Assembly (NCBI GenBank): GCA_949317995.1
Contig: OX439044.1
Location: forward strand, 9,457,141-9,521,140
Length of the DNA: 64,000 bases
Direction: 5' to 3'
Source: Acholoe squamosa
Lineage: Eukaryota; Annelida; Polychaeta; Phyllodocida; Polynoidae
Shown here: positions 12,060-23,231 of the stretch, one piece after another
Numbering within the stretch: position 1 is the first letter of the stretch
How the letters are laid out: every line of letters begins with the position of its first letter
The notes under the pieces: model-generated
What the model saw: the letters and a program-made list of their open reading frames with translations, nothing else
What the model was told of the DNA's origin: nothing
Database searches by the model: none
Program-made: the position numbers and the translations under genes

Positions 12060-12386
12060 GCCGGAGGACAGGGGTACAGCGATTACTACAATGCTCAGTT
12101 CGGTGGAGGTATCGACGTATACAGCTGACGACCTTTCCAGAACGGTCGCGGTTTCGGAGGTGCGCTCAAGGACATGATGGCGGGAGGGACTTTCAAGAAG
12201 AGTGTGAAAGAAATAGAGGTAGGTGCTCTGAAGAGTCTGGCAGGTAAAGTACTCTCTCCGGGAAAAAAAAAATGGCGACCAAACGTCGGAGGAGGGGCTC
12301 TCCTGCTTCCTATCAGACAGGCGGAGGTTCCTGTAAAAGACGCCGGGCTGACATTTTCGATTGCGAGGCGACCGACCTATGAATAA
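12060..12386 (+). pseudogene. Glycine-rich pVI/mu-like minor virion protein, broken
   Basis: The frame with GYSDYYNAQFGGGIDVYS ends at a TGA (about 12126-12128). It then continues in the same frame as RPFQNGRGFGGALKDM, followed by a Lys-rich segment to 12386. Short proteins of the type G-Y-x-x-Y-Q-x-GGG...Q-x-G-x-G-x-G-G sit just before the major capsid gene in many Polintons and have been compared with adenovirus core or minor capsid peptides. The assignment rests on pattern and position. No function can be shown here. Confidence 0.5.
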
Positions 12387-12440
12387 AAAGGACTAGCGGT
12401 TACCGGTGTCAGTCTATCACCGACGTGAAGAGGGAGCGCA

Positions 12441-13411
12441 ATGGCTTACGTACACGAGAACAGCAGAGAGTGTGCGCTCTCTGAGCTCGACCTGCACGCC
12501 GTAGCACCGACTCAGACCACTATCCTGAAGTCGACCTTCAAGCAACATAAATTTCACTATCAGTAAGTCGCAAGAGTACCTGCATCTAGAATGCGAGGTC
12601 CTGAAACTAAACGGCGAGGCTCTGGATGCCAACGACAAGGTGGCTCCAACGGGTGCTTTCCGCTGATGGCGAGACTCCACTTTGACCTGGCTCATCAACC
12701 AAAGTTCATAGCTGGAGAGACGGAAATCAATCTGACTCTGAAACAAGCTTCGCCTAGTTTCTATCTGATGAGCGACGGCGATACGGCATACAAACTCAAG
12801 ATTCACAAAGCTAAGCTCTATGTGCGTTGCACACTGGTAGCTAATGCTGTGGTGGAAACGCACAAAAAGGCTGTAATAGAACAGGGTCCCTTCGACTACC
12901 CAGTCAACAGAGTGGAGGTGACGAGCTACGCCATCCCTGCAGTTAACAGAGATCACACCTTCACAGGTCAACTGCCCAAGTCCATGATGATTTGTTTCCC
13001 GGACCATGACGCCTTCAACGGAAGTTAGGCCAAAAACCTGTTCGAACTGAAACATTGCAACGTCAACTCGCTTCAAGTGATAGTAAATGACCAGAAGGTG
13101 CCGAACGATGCCTACGTGCCCAACTTTGCCAAAAAGGAAGCGGTGAGAGAGTACCTGGCACTACACACAGAAACAGGGATGTACGAGGGTTCGCGTTCCT
13201 GCGACATTTCCTACAACGATTTCCTGAAGGGGTACACGCTCTTCCCACTGGATTTAACTCCGGACAGGTCGCAAGACGGGTGTTGAGTGAACCTTATAAA
13301 AGCGGGTCAACTGAGGGTGGAGCTCAGTTTCGGCGCAGCGCTGGCGGAGATGACAACGGTGCTCTTGTACTTGGTGTACGACAACGTCGTCGAGCTGACC
13401 AGAGACTGACA
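12441..13411 (+). pseudogene. Polinton major capsid protein (F54H12.2-like), deleted and broken
   Basis: The ATG at 12441 opens with MAYVHENSRECALSELDLHA, close to the conserved start of animal Polinton capsid proteins (SELDLFxxPPTQTxI). A stop follows at 12564-12566, with frame change and loss of much of the first jelly roll. The second half is well kept: YPVNRVEVTSYAIPA, FTGQLPKSMMICFPD, DAFNGS, DISYNDFLKGYTLFPLDLTPD. In-frame TAG (13026-13028) and TGA (13284-13286) interrupt it. This would be the double jelly-roll shell protein. The length left, about 320 codons against roughly 420-450 usual, shows an internal deletion. Confidence 0.82.
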
Positions 13412-13456
13412 TCCCATCACAGACTACCATATGAACTGAAGACGAGAGAGTAGTAC

Positions 13457-13890
13457 ATGAATACAGTCGAAATAAACAGAGTGTTGAAGGAAAACGTTCA
13501 CACAAAACATCATTTCCTAAGTGGTTTTTCTTGTGACACTATCCCCAAGCACCCTGTCAACGACACTTGTTTCGTGAGTAACACAGATCCTCAACATTTA
13601 CCAGGTCAACATTGGGTGGCGTTTTATGTGTCGAGGACAGGAGAGGCGTACTACTTTAATTCATTCAGTTTACCTCTGCTGAGCGCAGAGTTCTTATCTT
13701 TCCTGGGACATTCTGCTCCGTTCAAGTGGCAAAGAAATCATATTTAACTCCAAGACACTTCTTCTGACACCGGTGGACCCCATTGCGTGCATTTCCTGAT
13801 CGAAGCATGTTGAACAAGACATCCCAAAAAGAGCGTCATGCATATGAGCAGAAACCCAAAACTGAGCGACTGGTCGGTGAGTCAAAGGCT
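13457..13890 (+). pseudogene. Adenain-like capsid maturation protease, frameshifted
   Basis: The first 97-codon frame contains the hallmark FVSNTDPQHLPGQHWVAFYV, with the catalytic His in GQHWVA, and then YYFNSFSLP, where the usual Asp is Asn. It stops at 13745-13747. A second frame downstream carries SSDTGGPHCVHFLIEAC, which fits the segment around the catalytic Cys (13770-13815). Family C5-type cysteine proteases cut capsid proteins in adenoviruses and Polintons. The gene is last in element 1. AATAAA-like signals follow at about 14099-14113. Confidence 0.75.
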
Positions 13891-14211
13891 CGCGATAATG
13901 ACGATGTGAAGACGGAAGAAGGGTGCTGAAAACATGTGCAAGTCATGCAGACAAATATCCTATGTCTGGCCGAAATGGTGTTGGGTTTATCCAAACTAGT
14001 GCGGAGTATGTTGGAAAAGGTCGACTGTGAGACTTTGCGGTTTGCTGAAAGGTTGAGCAAAAAAGTAAAATGATTGATTGAAATGTTGTTTCATGAAAAA
14101 TAAAAAAAATAAATTAACTTATTTCGTTGTGTTTTTATTTCCTACATATGTTATGACACATAAAAATATACAAAACCTTATTTGCATAATTAGCCCCACC
14201 CCTTAGGGGTC

Positions 14212-14545
14212 ACATGACTAATCCCCTAATTAGGTCATAATCGTGGCTACTAGTCCCCTAAATAGGTCATGTTACCATGGTTACCAAAATGCTGGCCTCT
14301 AATTGGTTGAGAGGTTCCATGTGACTCGCTAATCCCCTAAGTAGGTCATGTTACTATGGTTACCAGAATGCTGGCCTCTGATTGGCTGAGCGGTGGTTGC
14401 TAATCCCCTAAGTCGGTCACGTTACCATGGTTATCAGAATGCTGGCCTCTGATTGGCTGAAAGGTGGTCACGTGACCCCCTAAGTAGGTCATGTTGCCAT
14501 GGCAACGGGTCACGTGACCAAATGGAGGCCTCTGATTGGCTGCAG
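14212..14545. repeat. Degenerate minisatellite (CTAATCCCCTAAGTAGGTCATG type)
   Basis: At least five copies of a unit containing CCCCTAAGTAGGTCATGTTA, often followed by CCATGGTTACCAGAATG and GCCTCTGATTGGCTGA. They are spaced about 30-80 bp at 14218, 14249, 14330, 14399 and 14475. CACGTGACC and ATTGG words recur. It lies just past the right side of decayed Polinton 1 and could mark its boundary region. Confidence 0.75.
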
Positions 14546-14617
14546 GTCGAGTGAGTAATAAACAGTACTTATCTATAGTCCCGTTCCTATACATACTATA
14601 CTACTGTTGCTATAACT

Positions 14618-14980
14618 GTGTACAATGCGACTATTTTATCTGTCTTTGATTATGCTTTCTTTGCCTATGAGGGAGCAAATGATGGGCTCCTAAAAAAATT
14701 GGATAGACTCCAAAAAAGGGGTTTGAAAATATGTTATAGAGGTAAGCAGATGTCTGAAGATGAGATGTATTGTGCTACAGTTGGGAAGGTACAACTACTT
14801 AGGGACTTCCCTGCTGAAGACGGGTTCAAACCCATCCAGCAAAGGATAACCCAACCCGACCAATGCCTGACTCAGGAGAAGGCAAAGTTAGTCAACCTGC
14901 ACAAGAGCTTTATTGAGGACCACTTTAAGCCTAAGAAGAGGACTCCTGGTTGCTGTGGCTGGTTGCCGTGGGCATCATAG
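14618..14980 (+). pseudogene. LINE RT 3' fragment fused to a possible host terminal exon
   Basis: The first 60 or so codons (ILSVFDYAFFAYEGANDGLLKKLDRLQKRGLKICY) match the end of LINE reverse transcriptases (FDYxxxxxG...LxxLQxRxxKI). From 14807 on the character changes to a polar stretch ending GCCGWLPWAS with a TAG or TAA stop near 14978. ACTACTTAG immediately before the change resembles a 3' splice site, so the second half may be the last exon of a host gene with the LINE piece in the intron. I do not recognise the host protein. The fusion frame itself is probably accidental. Confidence 0.4.
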
Positions 14981-15791
14981 ACATTAAACTATGAAGTGCA
15001 CATGAGACCAGTTATATATCCTCAAACTTTTATTGTAAACCTTTGAACTACTAAGCAAATTTTGTAACCTGTTATTTATTCTTGTATAGATGACCATATG
15101 TAGGCATCAAGTGTCATGGCTCTGTGAGCTCCTTCTTGTAAATGACAAAATCAGTTTTGGTTTTTAAACTTAGGCTAAGACATACAGGGGTATACATATC
15201 TGCTCTTTTCAGTTGACATTCTGTGCAATCAAACAAAGAATGGCATGTTCAAAACACCACAACTTTTTTTGTAAATAATGTATGGTGTATCCAGTGCTAT
15301 GTTTTAATTATTCTCTGACATGGGAAAGCAGACATGGGGATGTTGAAATGTAATGTTGTAAGGCACTGACAACTGTGTATACATTGATGTCTCCACAAGT
15401 AAAAGCATATAGCTCATTGGTAATATATTGCTTCTACATAACAAACCCATGTTCATGCATACATGGTATATATAATAAAATGTAACAAAAAATAAAGATA
15501 TACCCATCCTATATAAAATCTGTCCAACATGGGAAACCTTAACATGCTATCCATGAAACAAACTTAAAAGCTCAACTTTAGGCTTCTCTGCTACAAATGT
15601 GAAAATGCCACATAGGCTGAACTCAAAAACATCATAATGTGTATCTTCTCATACACCCAATATAGAATCCCTTAGACTAGTAGAAACGTGGTATTGAACC
15701 ATACAACAGTTTCTGTTATGAAAAATGTATCAGAACACTAAACATGTCACTCATGAACTTTGGTTTAAAAGTAATCTCAGACTGATTTTCT
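14981..15791. other. AT-rich non-coding stretch
   Basis: No gene supported. It may hold the 3' UTRs of the flanking convergent exons: several AATAAA-like strings occur on both strands (for example 15474-15480 and 15490-15496). No repeat family was recognised. Confidence 0.4.
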
Positions 15792-16168
15792 TCAATCTCT
15801 CTGCTTCTTGATGCGGAGCCTCTTAGATTGCTTGAGGGTCGGCTTCCTGTTACCGTTGTCCGTCTCGCGCTCTGTGTCTGTTTCCTCCACTCCCTCTGTC
15901 CCCGAAGAAGCTGCATCCAGTGCCCAACTTGCCAGCTCGTTGAGCATCGATCTCGCTGCAGTCATGGGTTCTTGTAATATGACAAATTCAGTTCTATTCA
16001 GCACATGAAAAGACAGGAGGTCTCCCTCCTCATCGACACTTGTAATTAGAATAGCTGTGGCATGAGACCAATATATAGGCTTACTTATAATACATTTATG
16101 AACTTCCTGCTCATCCTGTTCCTCATGTACCGGCACTTCAGTCGCGAATGAATAAACTGGTGGTTCCT
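15792..16168 (-). CDS. Probable host terminal exon, unrecognised acidic protein with basic tail
   Basis: Minus-strand frame of about 125 codons to a stop at 15792. A good 3' splice site (pyrimidine-rich tract then TTTTCAG) lies immediately upstream at 16169-16175, so the exon should start at 16168 inside a codon. The sequence is unlike shadow ORFs: acidic start (EEPPVYSFATEVPVHEEQDE), hydrophobic core (ATAILITSVDEEGDLLSFHVL, ASWALDAASS) and a Lys/Arg-rich end (KQSKRLRIKKQRD) that could be a nuclear localisation signal. Family unknown. The upstream exons are not visible in the satellite-rich DNA to the right. Confidence 0.45.
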
Positions 16169-16228
16169 CTGAAAACCACAAAACATATTTTCTCTTTATT
16201 TTTTTGGTGAAGTTTTATTTACCATTAG

Positions 16229-17260
16229 AATGGAACAAACTGTCAAATATAATCCTTCTCTTCACAAAGTTTGGACATATTGGGACAAATGAGACTATGT
16301 CCATGATGTGTAAGATGATATCTGGACATTTGTGACATTTGAGACATGGTCAATAAGAAATGTCATAAAAGTTGAATTTCAGCATGAAAGCTGTGTAATT
16401 TGGACATTTTGGGACATATGAGACAATGTCTATGAGATGTGAGACAATAATAATTTGGACAATTTGGACCTATGAGACAATGTCCATGAAATGTGAGATG
16501 GTATCTGGACATTTTTGACATTTTAGACATGTTCAATAAGAAATGTCATAAAAGTTGAATTTCAGTATGAAAGCTGTTTTAGTCATTAGTTAGACAATTT
16601 TGAGACATTTCTGAACATGCAAGACATTGTTTGGACTTGAATGGTAATATGAGAGAATGTCTATGATATGTGAGACGATATTTAGACATTTTGGGCACAG
16701 GAGACATGGTAAATGAGAAACATCATAAAATTAAGTTTCAGAATTAATGTTGGTACAAGGTTTGGACTTGTGGGCCAAAAGGTTGGAGATATTGGGAGAT
16801 ACAACACAATTTCCATGAGACAATATCTAGACATTTTGGACATTTGAGACATGGTCAATGAAAAATGTCATGAAAGCCGAATTTCAGCATATCGAAGCCA
16901 GTGTCACTGTTAGTCCTTAGTTAGACAATTTTGAGATATGTTTGGACTTGCAAGCCAAGATTTGGACATGTTGGGACATAGGAGACAATGTCTATGAGTT
17001 GTGAGACAATATTTGGACAGTTTGGACGTATGAGACAATGTCCCTGATGTGTGAGACATTATTTTCATTAAGGACATGGTCAATGAGAAATGTCATAAAA
17101 GTTGAATTTCAGCATGAAAGCCAGTATTTTTGGACATGCAAGACATTGTTCGGACTTGGAAATTTGGACATATTGGGCCATATGAGACAATGTCTATGAG
17201 ATGTAAGATAATATTTGGACTTTTTGGAGACATGGTAAATGAGAAATACTGTAAACATAG
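16229..17260. repeat. Diverged satellite with GGACA/GAGACA words
   Basis: Tandem degenerate units repeat the words TTTGGACATATTGGGACA, GAGACAATGTC(T/C)ATGA, GAGACATGGTCAATGAGAAA and GTTGAATTTCAGCATGAAAG. The last marker occurs at about 16374, 16556, 16733, 16880 and 17103, so the unit is about 150-220 bp. ORFs inside are by-products. Confidence 0.8.
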
Positions 17261-17545
17261 GAATTTTAACTCAGTATTTATCTTAGCACAATTCGTGCAC
17301 CTACCCACATGCGCTAATGTATGATGTGTGTGAACATTTTACAAAATTACCTTTCCAATAATATAAAACACTCTATATTTTGGAAGAGTTCTCAATGTGA
17401 AATCACAGAGATTGTATATAAAATGACACAACTGCAGTTTGGTTAAATCCAACTCCAGCAATTGGAAAAGGAGGGGCCGCAGTCCAAAATGAGAGGGTGC
17501 ACCCTGTTATGCTTCACTTTAGCCATGTGACACATATAAAAAATA
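17261..17545. other. Spacer between two satellite tracts
   Basis: About 285 bp of unique-looking sequence. Nothing recognisable. Confidence 0.35.
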
Positions 17546-18236
17546 ATTGTCCACATCACATTTTTTTCACAAAACGTCCACAACGACCCAGTGCAAGGTG
17601 TCCAAAAGAAAAATGTACTGTCCACAGACTATTTTCGCGAGTGTCCATAAGATACAATTTGTCGACACCCAACAATGACAGTGTATTCACAAAATACACT
17701 CTGTCCACAACCTATCATCACAAAGTGTTAACAAAACACATTCTGTCCACAAACTTTCATCACAAATTGTCCAAAAACATTTTAGTCCACAAAATTTTAC
17801 CACAGAGTGAGCACAAAAACCACACTGTCCACATTCAACTTGAACAAATTGTCCACAAATTACAAATTGTCCACAAAATATCATCACAAAGTATCCACAA
17901 AACATGGTTTGTCCACATACCTTTGTCACAAAATGTCCAAAAACACTATTAGTTCACAAGATTTTACCACAGAGCATCCACAAAAACCACACTGTCCACA
18001 TTCAACTTTAGCAATGTGTATACAAATTGTCCACAATCTATCAACCCAAATTGTCCACAAAACACATTTTAACCACAGTGTATGGTCACAAAGTGTCCAC
18101 AATTTTATCTTATCCACAGGATATACATAAAGTGTCCACAAATTACATTTTGTCCACAGGCTAAAATGTGTCCACATGGTCATTTTGTGATGGTTTGTGT
18201 GGAAAATGTGTGCTCTGTGGACAATTGATAGCACAC
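17546..18236. repeat. GTCCACAA-rich short tandem repeat tract
   Basis: About 30 copies of TGTCCACAAA-like words separated by 10-30 bp (CATCACAAAGTGTCCACAAAAC and similar), forming long pseudo-open frames on both strands. Near 18170-18236 the motif appears on the opposite strand (TGTGGACA), making the tract end in inverted orientation. Confidence 0.82.
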
Positions 18237-19047
18237 TGTGTGGTCATTTTTTCATGTCACCCTGTGGTGCCTGGCAAGAGTGTGAACAATTTGTGATGGT
18301 TTGCTGTTGACAAGGTTTTGTATTTCAGATATTTATAGGTACAGCAAGGACACACAGTAGGAACTTGGTGATTTCTAACAGTGAGACCACCCTGATTATG
18401 TATCTAAATGTTGCCAAGCTGGCATTGCTGGGCTATGTTCATACGGCAGTTCTTTAGGACCCTGAAAGAAATAATACTTTCAGAAAGCACCCACACTATA
18501 TGCTAGTGATCCTAAATAACCAACATTCACATTTAATTTCTCAGCCTCTGAGAATTACAAGAGAGGCAAGGGTTTGCATATGTAGTGGATGATCAGGATA
18601 AAATTACTTAGCATTCTGGGTAATTAGTCTTGGAAAAGGTGTGTTTACACTGAAAAGCAATATTGAAAAATAATCTATGTACCGAATGATATTTTACTTA
18701 GAATTTATAAAACTTGATAGTTTTACCTTTACCTGAAACACCTGTATTAACTTCTACAGATTCTATACATCATGTTACTTTTGTTACCTGAGAGAAGACA
18801 CTATCATGCCAGAATTATCCAAAATACCAAGATTTTCAACAAAGTTTGATGGACCAATTTTAAAATGTCTATACTGAACTTCATGTCCGAAGTCTCTGTT
18901 GAACAATTATGGAATGTCTGAAATGTTGAGGAAAGATCTATTGAAAACTTAAGTTGAAGATGAGGGAAAGCTTCATAAGTCGATATATATATTGAACAAG
19001 TAATTAATGGATATGTCATGACGCGTGACTGATATTAAGCTAATAGA

Positions 19048-19114
19048 TGATGCATATCGGGGCCCTAGGGCTGTATATACAGCATATACAGCCCGTGGGG
19101 CCCCGATATGCATC
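19048..19114. repeat. 67-bp near-perfect palindrome
   Basis: The left arm GATGCATATCGGGGCCC...GGGCTGTATA is mirrored by TATACAGCCC...GGGGCCCCGATATGCATC with a loop of only a few bases. Flanking TAATAG/CTAATAG words extend the symmetry. It could be the tip of a foldback transposon or a cruciform-forming site. It is not an intrinsic terminator, as the context is eukaryotic. Confidence 0.85.
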
Positions 19115-19224
19115 ACCTAATAGGTTTATACCACCATTTCCTCCATTTTGTATGAATTTCTTACCTGAAATCCAAAGAATATAGCCAGGGGAAGACATTT
19201 TGTAAGTGCTAGCGACACGGCCCG

Positions 19225-19755
19225 TGGCCGCTCTGCGCGAAGCCATTGCTTTTGTTCCTTGCCGGGAGAGGTACCGCTGTGTATACAGTCACTTTTCGTA
19301 TGGAATCCAGCCATGACATGTCTTCAAAATAAAACATACATATCCTTAGATAGTCTAGATGAGTACTCCATGCTTGATATGTCATATATATTTGAAATAA
19401 ATAAGAATCCATTGATTTTCCAAACGGGTCCGAAATTTTCGGCGTCTTCCTCGTACAGCGAGTGGATGACCTATATCTACATCCGGGCCACTGACACACT
19501 TTCGCCGGACAAGGAGGTGGGTGGGAATGGCCGTTCCTCGACTCGCTTACGATGAAAAAATCAATGGATTCTCCTTTATTTTGAATATATCGGACATAAT
19601 ACGTATGGAGGGATCATCTAGAATACCTAAGGATGTCTATGTTTTAATTTGAAGACGTGTCATGGCTGGATTCCATACGAAAAGTGACTGTATACACAGC
19701 GGTACCTCTCCCGGCAAGGAACAAAAACAATGGCTTCGCGCAGAGCGAACCGGGC
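19225..19755. repeat. Inverted-repeat (foldback) element plus a third partial copy
   Basis: The left arm at about 19225-19420 (CGCGAAGCCATTGCTTTTG through GGAATCCAGCCATGACA to GAATCCATTGATTTT) is the reverse complement of about 19560-19750. A 130-bp spacer lies between the arms. A third copy of the CCATACGAAAAGTGA segment lies in direct orientation to the right arm at 19875-19940. This looks like a non-autonomous DNA transposon with long arms. No transposase is present. Confidence 0.7.
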
Positions 19756-19969
19756 TGCGACTCGCATACGTTGGGAAAATCATTGGATTCTTATTTATAT
19801 TGAAGAAAATGGAGACAATTAGCATGCATTCCTCGTCTATGGATCGAATACTTCTTGGGATTTTAATATTATAACATGTCATGGTTGGATTCCATACGAA
19901 AAGTGAGTGTGAACATTCGGTACCTCTCCGGTCAAGGTCTTATTTATATTCGCATTTGATTTCATCACC

Positions 19970-20040
19970 GTTCAGTGTGGTGCAATGGCTAAGGCCTTCG
20001 CCTACCACCACTGCGGCCGGGGTTCAATCCTCATACCAGT
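19970..20040 (+). repeat. tRNA-like SINE head
   Basis: An A-box-like TGGTGCAATGGCTAAGG (about 19978) is followed at the usual distance by a B box GGTTCAATCC (20021-20030). The flanks cannot form a clean acceptor stem, so this is more likely a SINE promoter than a functional tRNA gene. Confidence 0.45.
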
Positions 20041-20797
20041 TGGCACGATTTTTCACAATGGAAAATGGCTAGATTAACTTTGTATAGCTGCCATAATTTC
20101 CAAAAACTTGACCCCGAAAAAGTATATACCAAAAATTTCAAAAATGCACATGGGTGGTATATGCAGAATAATGCACGGCTAAACTGCATATAAACCCACC
20201 GGAAGTGCCGAAATCGTGGTATAACCAACAATAACATGCAAGTCATGACATATCCTTCAACTACTTATTTTATTACACGATTAATCAACAGATATTCAAT
20301 AGAAAATCAATAAATATAATTTGAAAACAAAAATCGTTCCCCTTCCCCAGGACTGAAGCCTTCCATAGTGTGTGTACAAACATCTAAAAAAAAACATTCG
20401 CCAGGACCAGGACTCGTCCCGCATACCTGTAGAAGATGAGCGCTACCCAATAGACCATGGGCTCACACACCTCGGTGCCCGGCAGCTGCTGGCTTGGTTT
20501 GAACGCTTCCAGCAGTCCTCTATAATTATAATGCTATTCTAACCTTGCACATGTGAGAGTTGCTGGGGTCGCTACTATCCAGGTAGGGGCTATGTCATTA
20601 TACATATACAGGCAAACACCCACACTTTCTCGTCAGTCCCTGTGGTGCCCGGCAGCCGTTGGTTTAATCTGAACGCGTCCCGCAGTTGTCGTGGTTATGG
20701 GAGCATTAGCAGTACTGCTGGGGAGGGGTTGGTGAGAACGCGGACAGCTACTGGTGGCATTCTAACCAGGCAAACATACACCGTTTCTCATCAGTCC

Positions 20798-21060
20798 CTG
20801 TGGCGCACTGCATAGGGAGTTGGATTTGGGATCAGTAGACTGCAGGTTCGACCCCTACCCTGGCACTGAAAATTTTGTAGGTTTTTTACATGTATCATAT
20901 GACATGTAAGGTGTTCATGTTATCCATGGATAACTGCACTGGGTGCCTGTTATCCTTGGATAGCCGCACACCTTACAAAAGTCATGATGCATGTATCATG
21001 GCATGCAATATCGACAGGTATGTGCATGGGAATCCAGGTAAATCACTCAGAATCACAGGA
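20798..21060 (+). repeat. tRNA-derived SINE-like repeat
   Basis: The head TGGCGCACTGCATAGGGAG (A-box-like) and a perfect B box GGTTCGACCCC (20844-20854) are followed by a tail with TTATCCATGGATAAC and TTATCCTTGGATAG hairpin words. A second copy in reverse orientation lies at 41200-41515 with the same order of blocks, so this is a dispersed family. Confidence 0.65.
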
Positions 21061-23231
21061 ATCATGTAATAAATAACAATATATGGTCAATGGGCACCAC
21101 TTGTCGTGATTTGATAGTTTTGACTTCTGTGGTGAATAGATCAGTCATATATGTTATCATCATTTATTCTGATTGTCCTGGGTTAGAGCTAAATGGGGAA
21201 CCCTGGTTTTACCTATGTCTGAGCAATATTTTGGGATAGAGGGGTCTCAAACCATCCCAAAAGATTTTTATATTTAACTATATTATCATCCCTAAGAACC
21301 TATATTAGAAAGGTATAATACCTGTGAATGGCGTTTTCCTACTAATTCCTTGGCCAGAGATATACCTATTATAATGGATGGGGGATTCATCTAACCCTAG
21401 GGATTTTCGTCTAACACCCTATTTTTTCAGACCTTTTAACTACCAGGTATAGCATATTTAACATCCTCTTTATAATGCTTAGGTACCTATATATAAAAGG
21501 AATAATACCTGTGAATGGCAATTTCCTACTGCCACCCAGTCCAGAGGTATACCTATCATAATGTGAGGGAGATTCGTCTAACACCTGGGAGATTCGTCTA
21601 ATACTGCATATCATCTGTAGTATACACCCATGAATTTTTGTACATATGCTATCATATTTATTTTTTGGTCCCATACAGCCCAAATCCCGACAAGTTGTGC
21701 CCATTGACAATATGCTTTATAGCCATTTTTATTATGAAGCTAGAGTAGCCATGGCACCTTAAGTGCATTTAATCCTGGATAGCTTTACAATAAATATATT
21801 TTTCAAATTCCTTTTTACATGTTGACAAAGGAAGGTCTTTTACACATGTGAGCCAGCAAGCAGAAATGGGGGTTCCTGCGGGATTAAGTACCTGTTTAAG
21901 CCACCAGGGGCATCACTATGGGCTAGAATAGGAAAAATATGCCTAAAACTGTTTTAGAGTACTTTTTCATGGAGAATTCAATGATTTTTGATAAAACATT
22001 CTATTTTGGGTGGAAAGGTTCCAAACAAGGCATGTAAAAAGAAGGTTTTTGGGCCTAAAAAGGCATTTTTGTTGATTTCTGTTGCTATGGAAACATGATT
22101 TTCATTCTGAATAAGAAAATCAGTGATCTGAATTGAAGGTATGTTTTAACCAGATTTACTATGGTGAAAACAGAATGAAAATACCATTTCTAGTTCAAAA
22201 GTTATGGGCAAAAGAATTAAAAAATTATGCAAATTTAGCTAATCAGCATAAATTATGCTAATTTTAGATGTATCTCATGACCAATTAGATGTAGAGCTTA
22301 TTGCCATTCAGGAAATGGTCATAACTACGCATATTTAGCAAGCCATTCCTTTAAGACTAACAGGAGTATCTTCTCTTGCAAAATATCACTGAAAAGCTAG
22401 TTATCTGAATTTTAAAGTTGACTTTTAGCACATAGCACCCTTTCGCCTTGCCTCTAAACACATTACCCATGGGGTATAAGAGAAAATTGACCGCGATATA
22501 TTTGATTAGTTGATCATTACTGGCATAGATGAATGTATTACTGGCACCCCTAACCTTAGCCATTGTAATGCCATTTTATGAGGCACCTGAGTCATAACTA
22601 CCATAAAGAGGATCCGCCAATCTATTTTTTATATCTAGATTGAGATAAAGGTAGTCCAAAATTTTTAAAAACAGCCGCTAATGTCATCCAAAGGTATTAG
22701 TAGTTGTTGAATATTCTGGAAACTGCCAAGATCAAAATTCATCTTCCTACAACTGATTTCATGAGACCAATGCAAGATACAATGAGGACAATGATCAATT
22801 ATAGTTGATGGTGCAGCTTTTGAGTTACATTAATCAGCCTGCATATATATAATGCCCATAATCTCAATCATGAGAGGGGCCTAGTTTCTAATACAGAATC
22901 AATTGCACACCAACCTGCTCATAGCTGTGCATCTATTCAAGAAACCAAGCACATTCTTAGTTTCTTAGCCCTCCAGGGGGACTTTTAGTACACATAATAC
23001 CTTTAGATCTTCGCCTCAGGGATGCCATGTTATAAATAGCACTTAGGGACACGACACTTAATATCTTCTTAACCTTGCATATCTTGATGTTAAATCGTAA
23101 ATATCAAATGGGGGTGTTTCTAGACCGTGCCCTAATCTCTTTACTCATACACCATATGATCTTTCGCTTTCTCTCTCTCTCTCCATCTAGTTTTATTTAA
23201 ACACGATGTATGAACATAAAGAAAACAGGTA

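Noticed and set aside
17497..18234. Overlapping ORFs on both strands
   Set aside because: Produced by the GTCCACAA repeat; composition mirrors the repeat and nothing else.
16229..18236. Possible CRISPR array
   Set aside because: Units are degenerate and of varying length with no constant repeat/unique spacer pattern, no cas genes, and the context is eukaryotic.
19970..20040. Functional tRNA gene
   Set aside because: A and B boxes are present but no convincing acceptor stem or anticodon arm; a SINE head is likelier.
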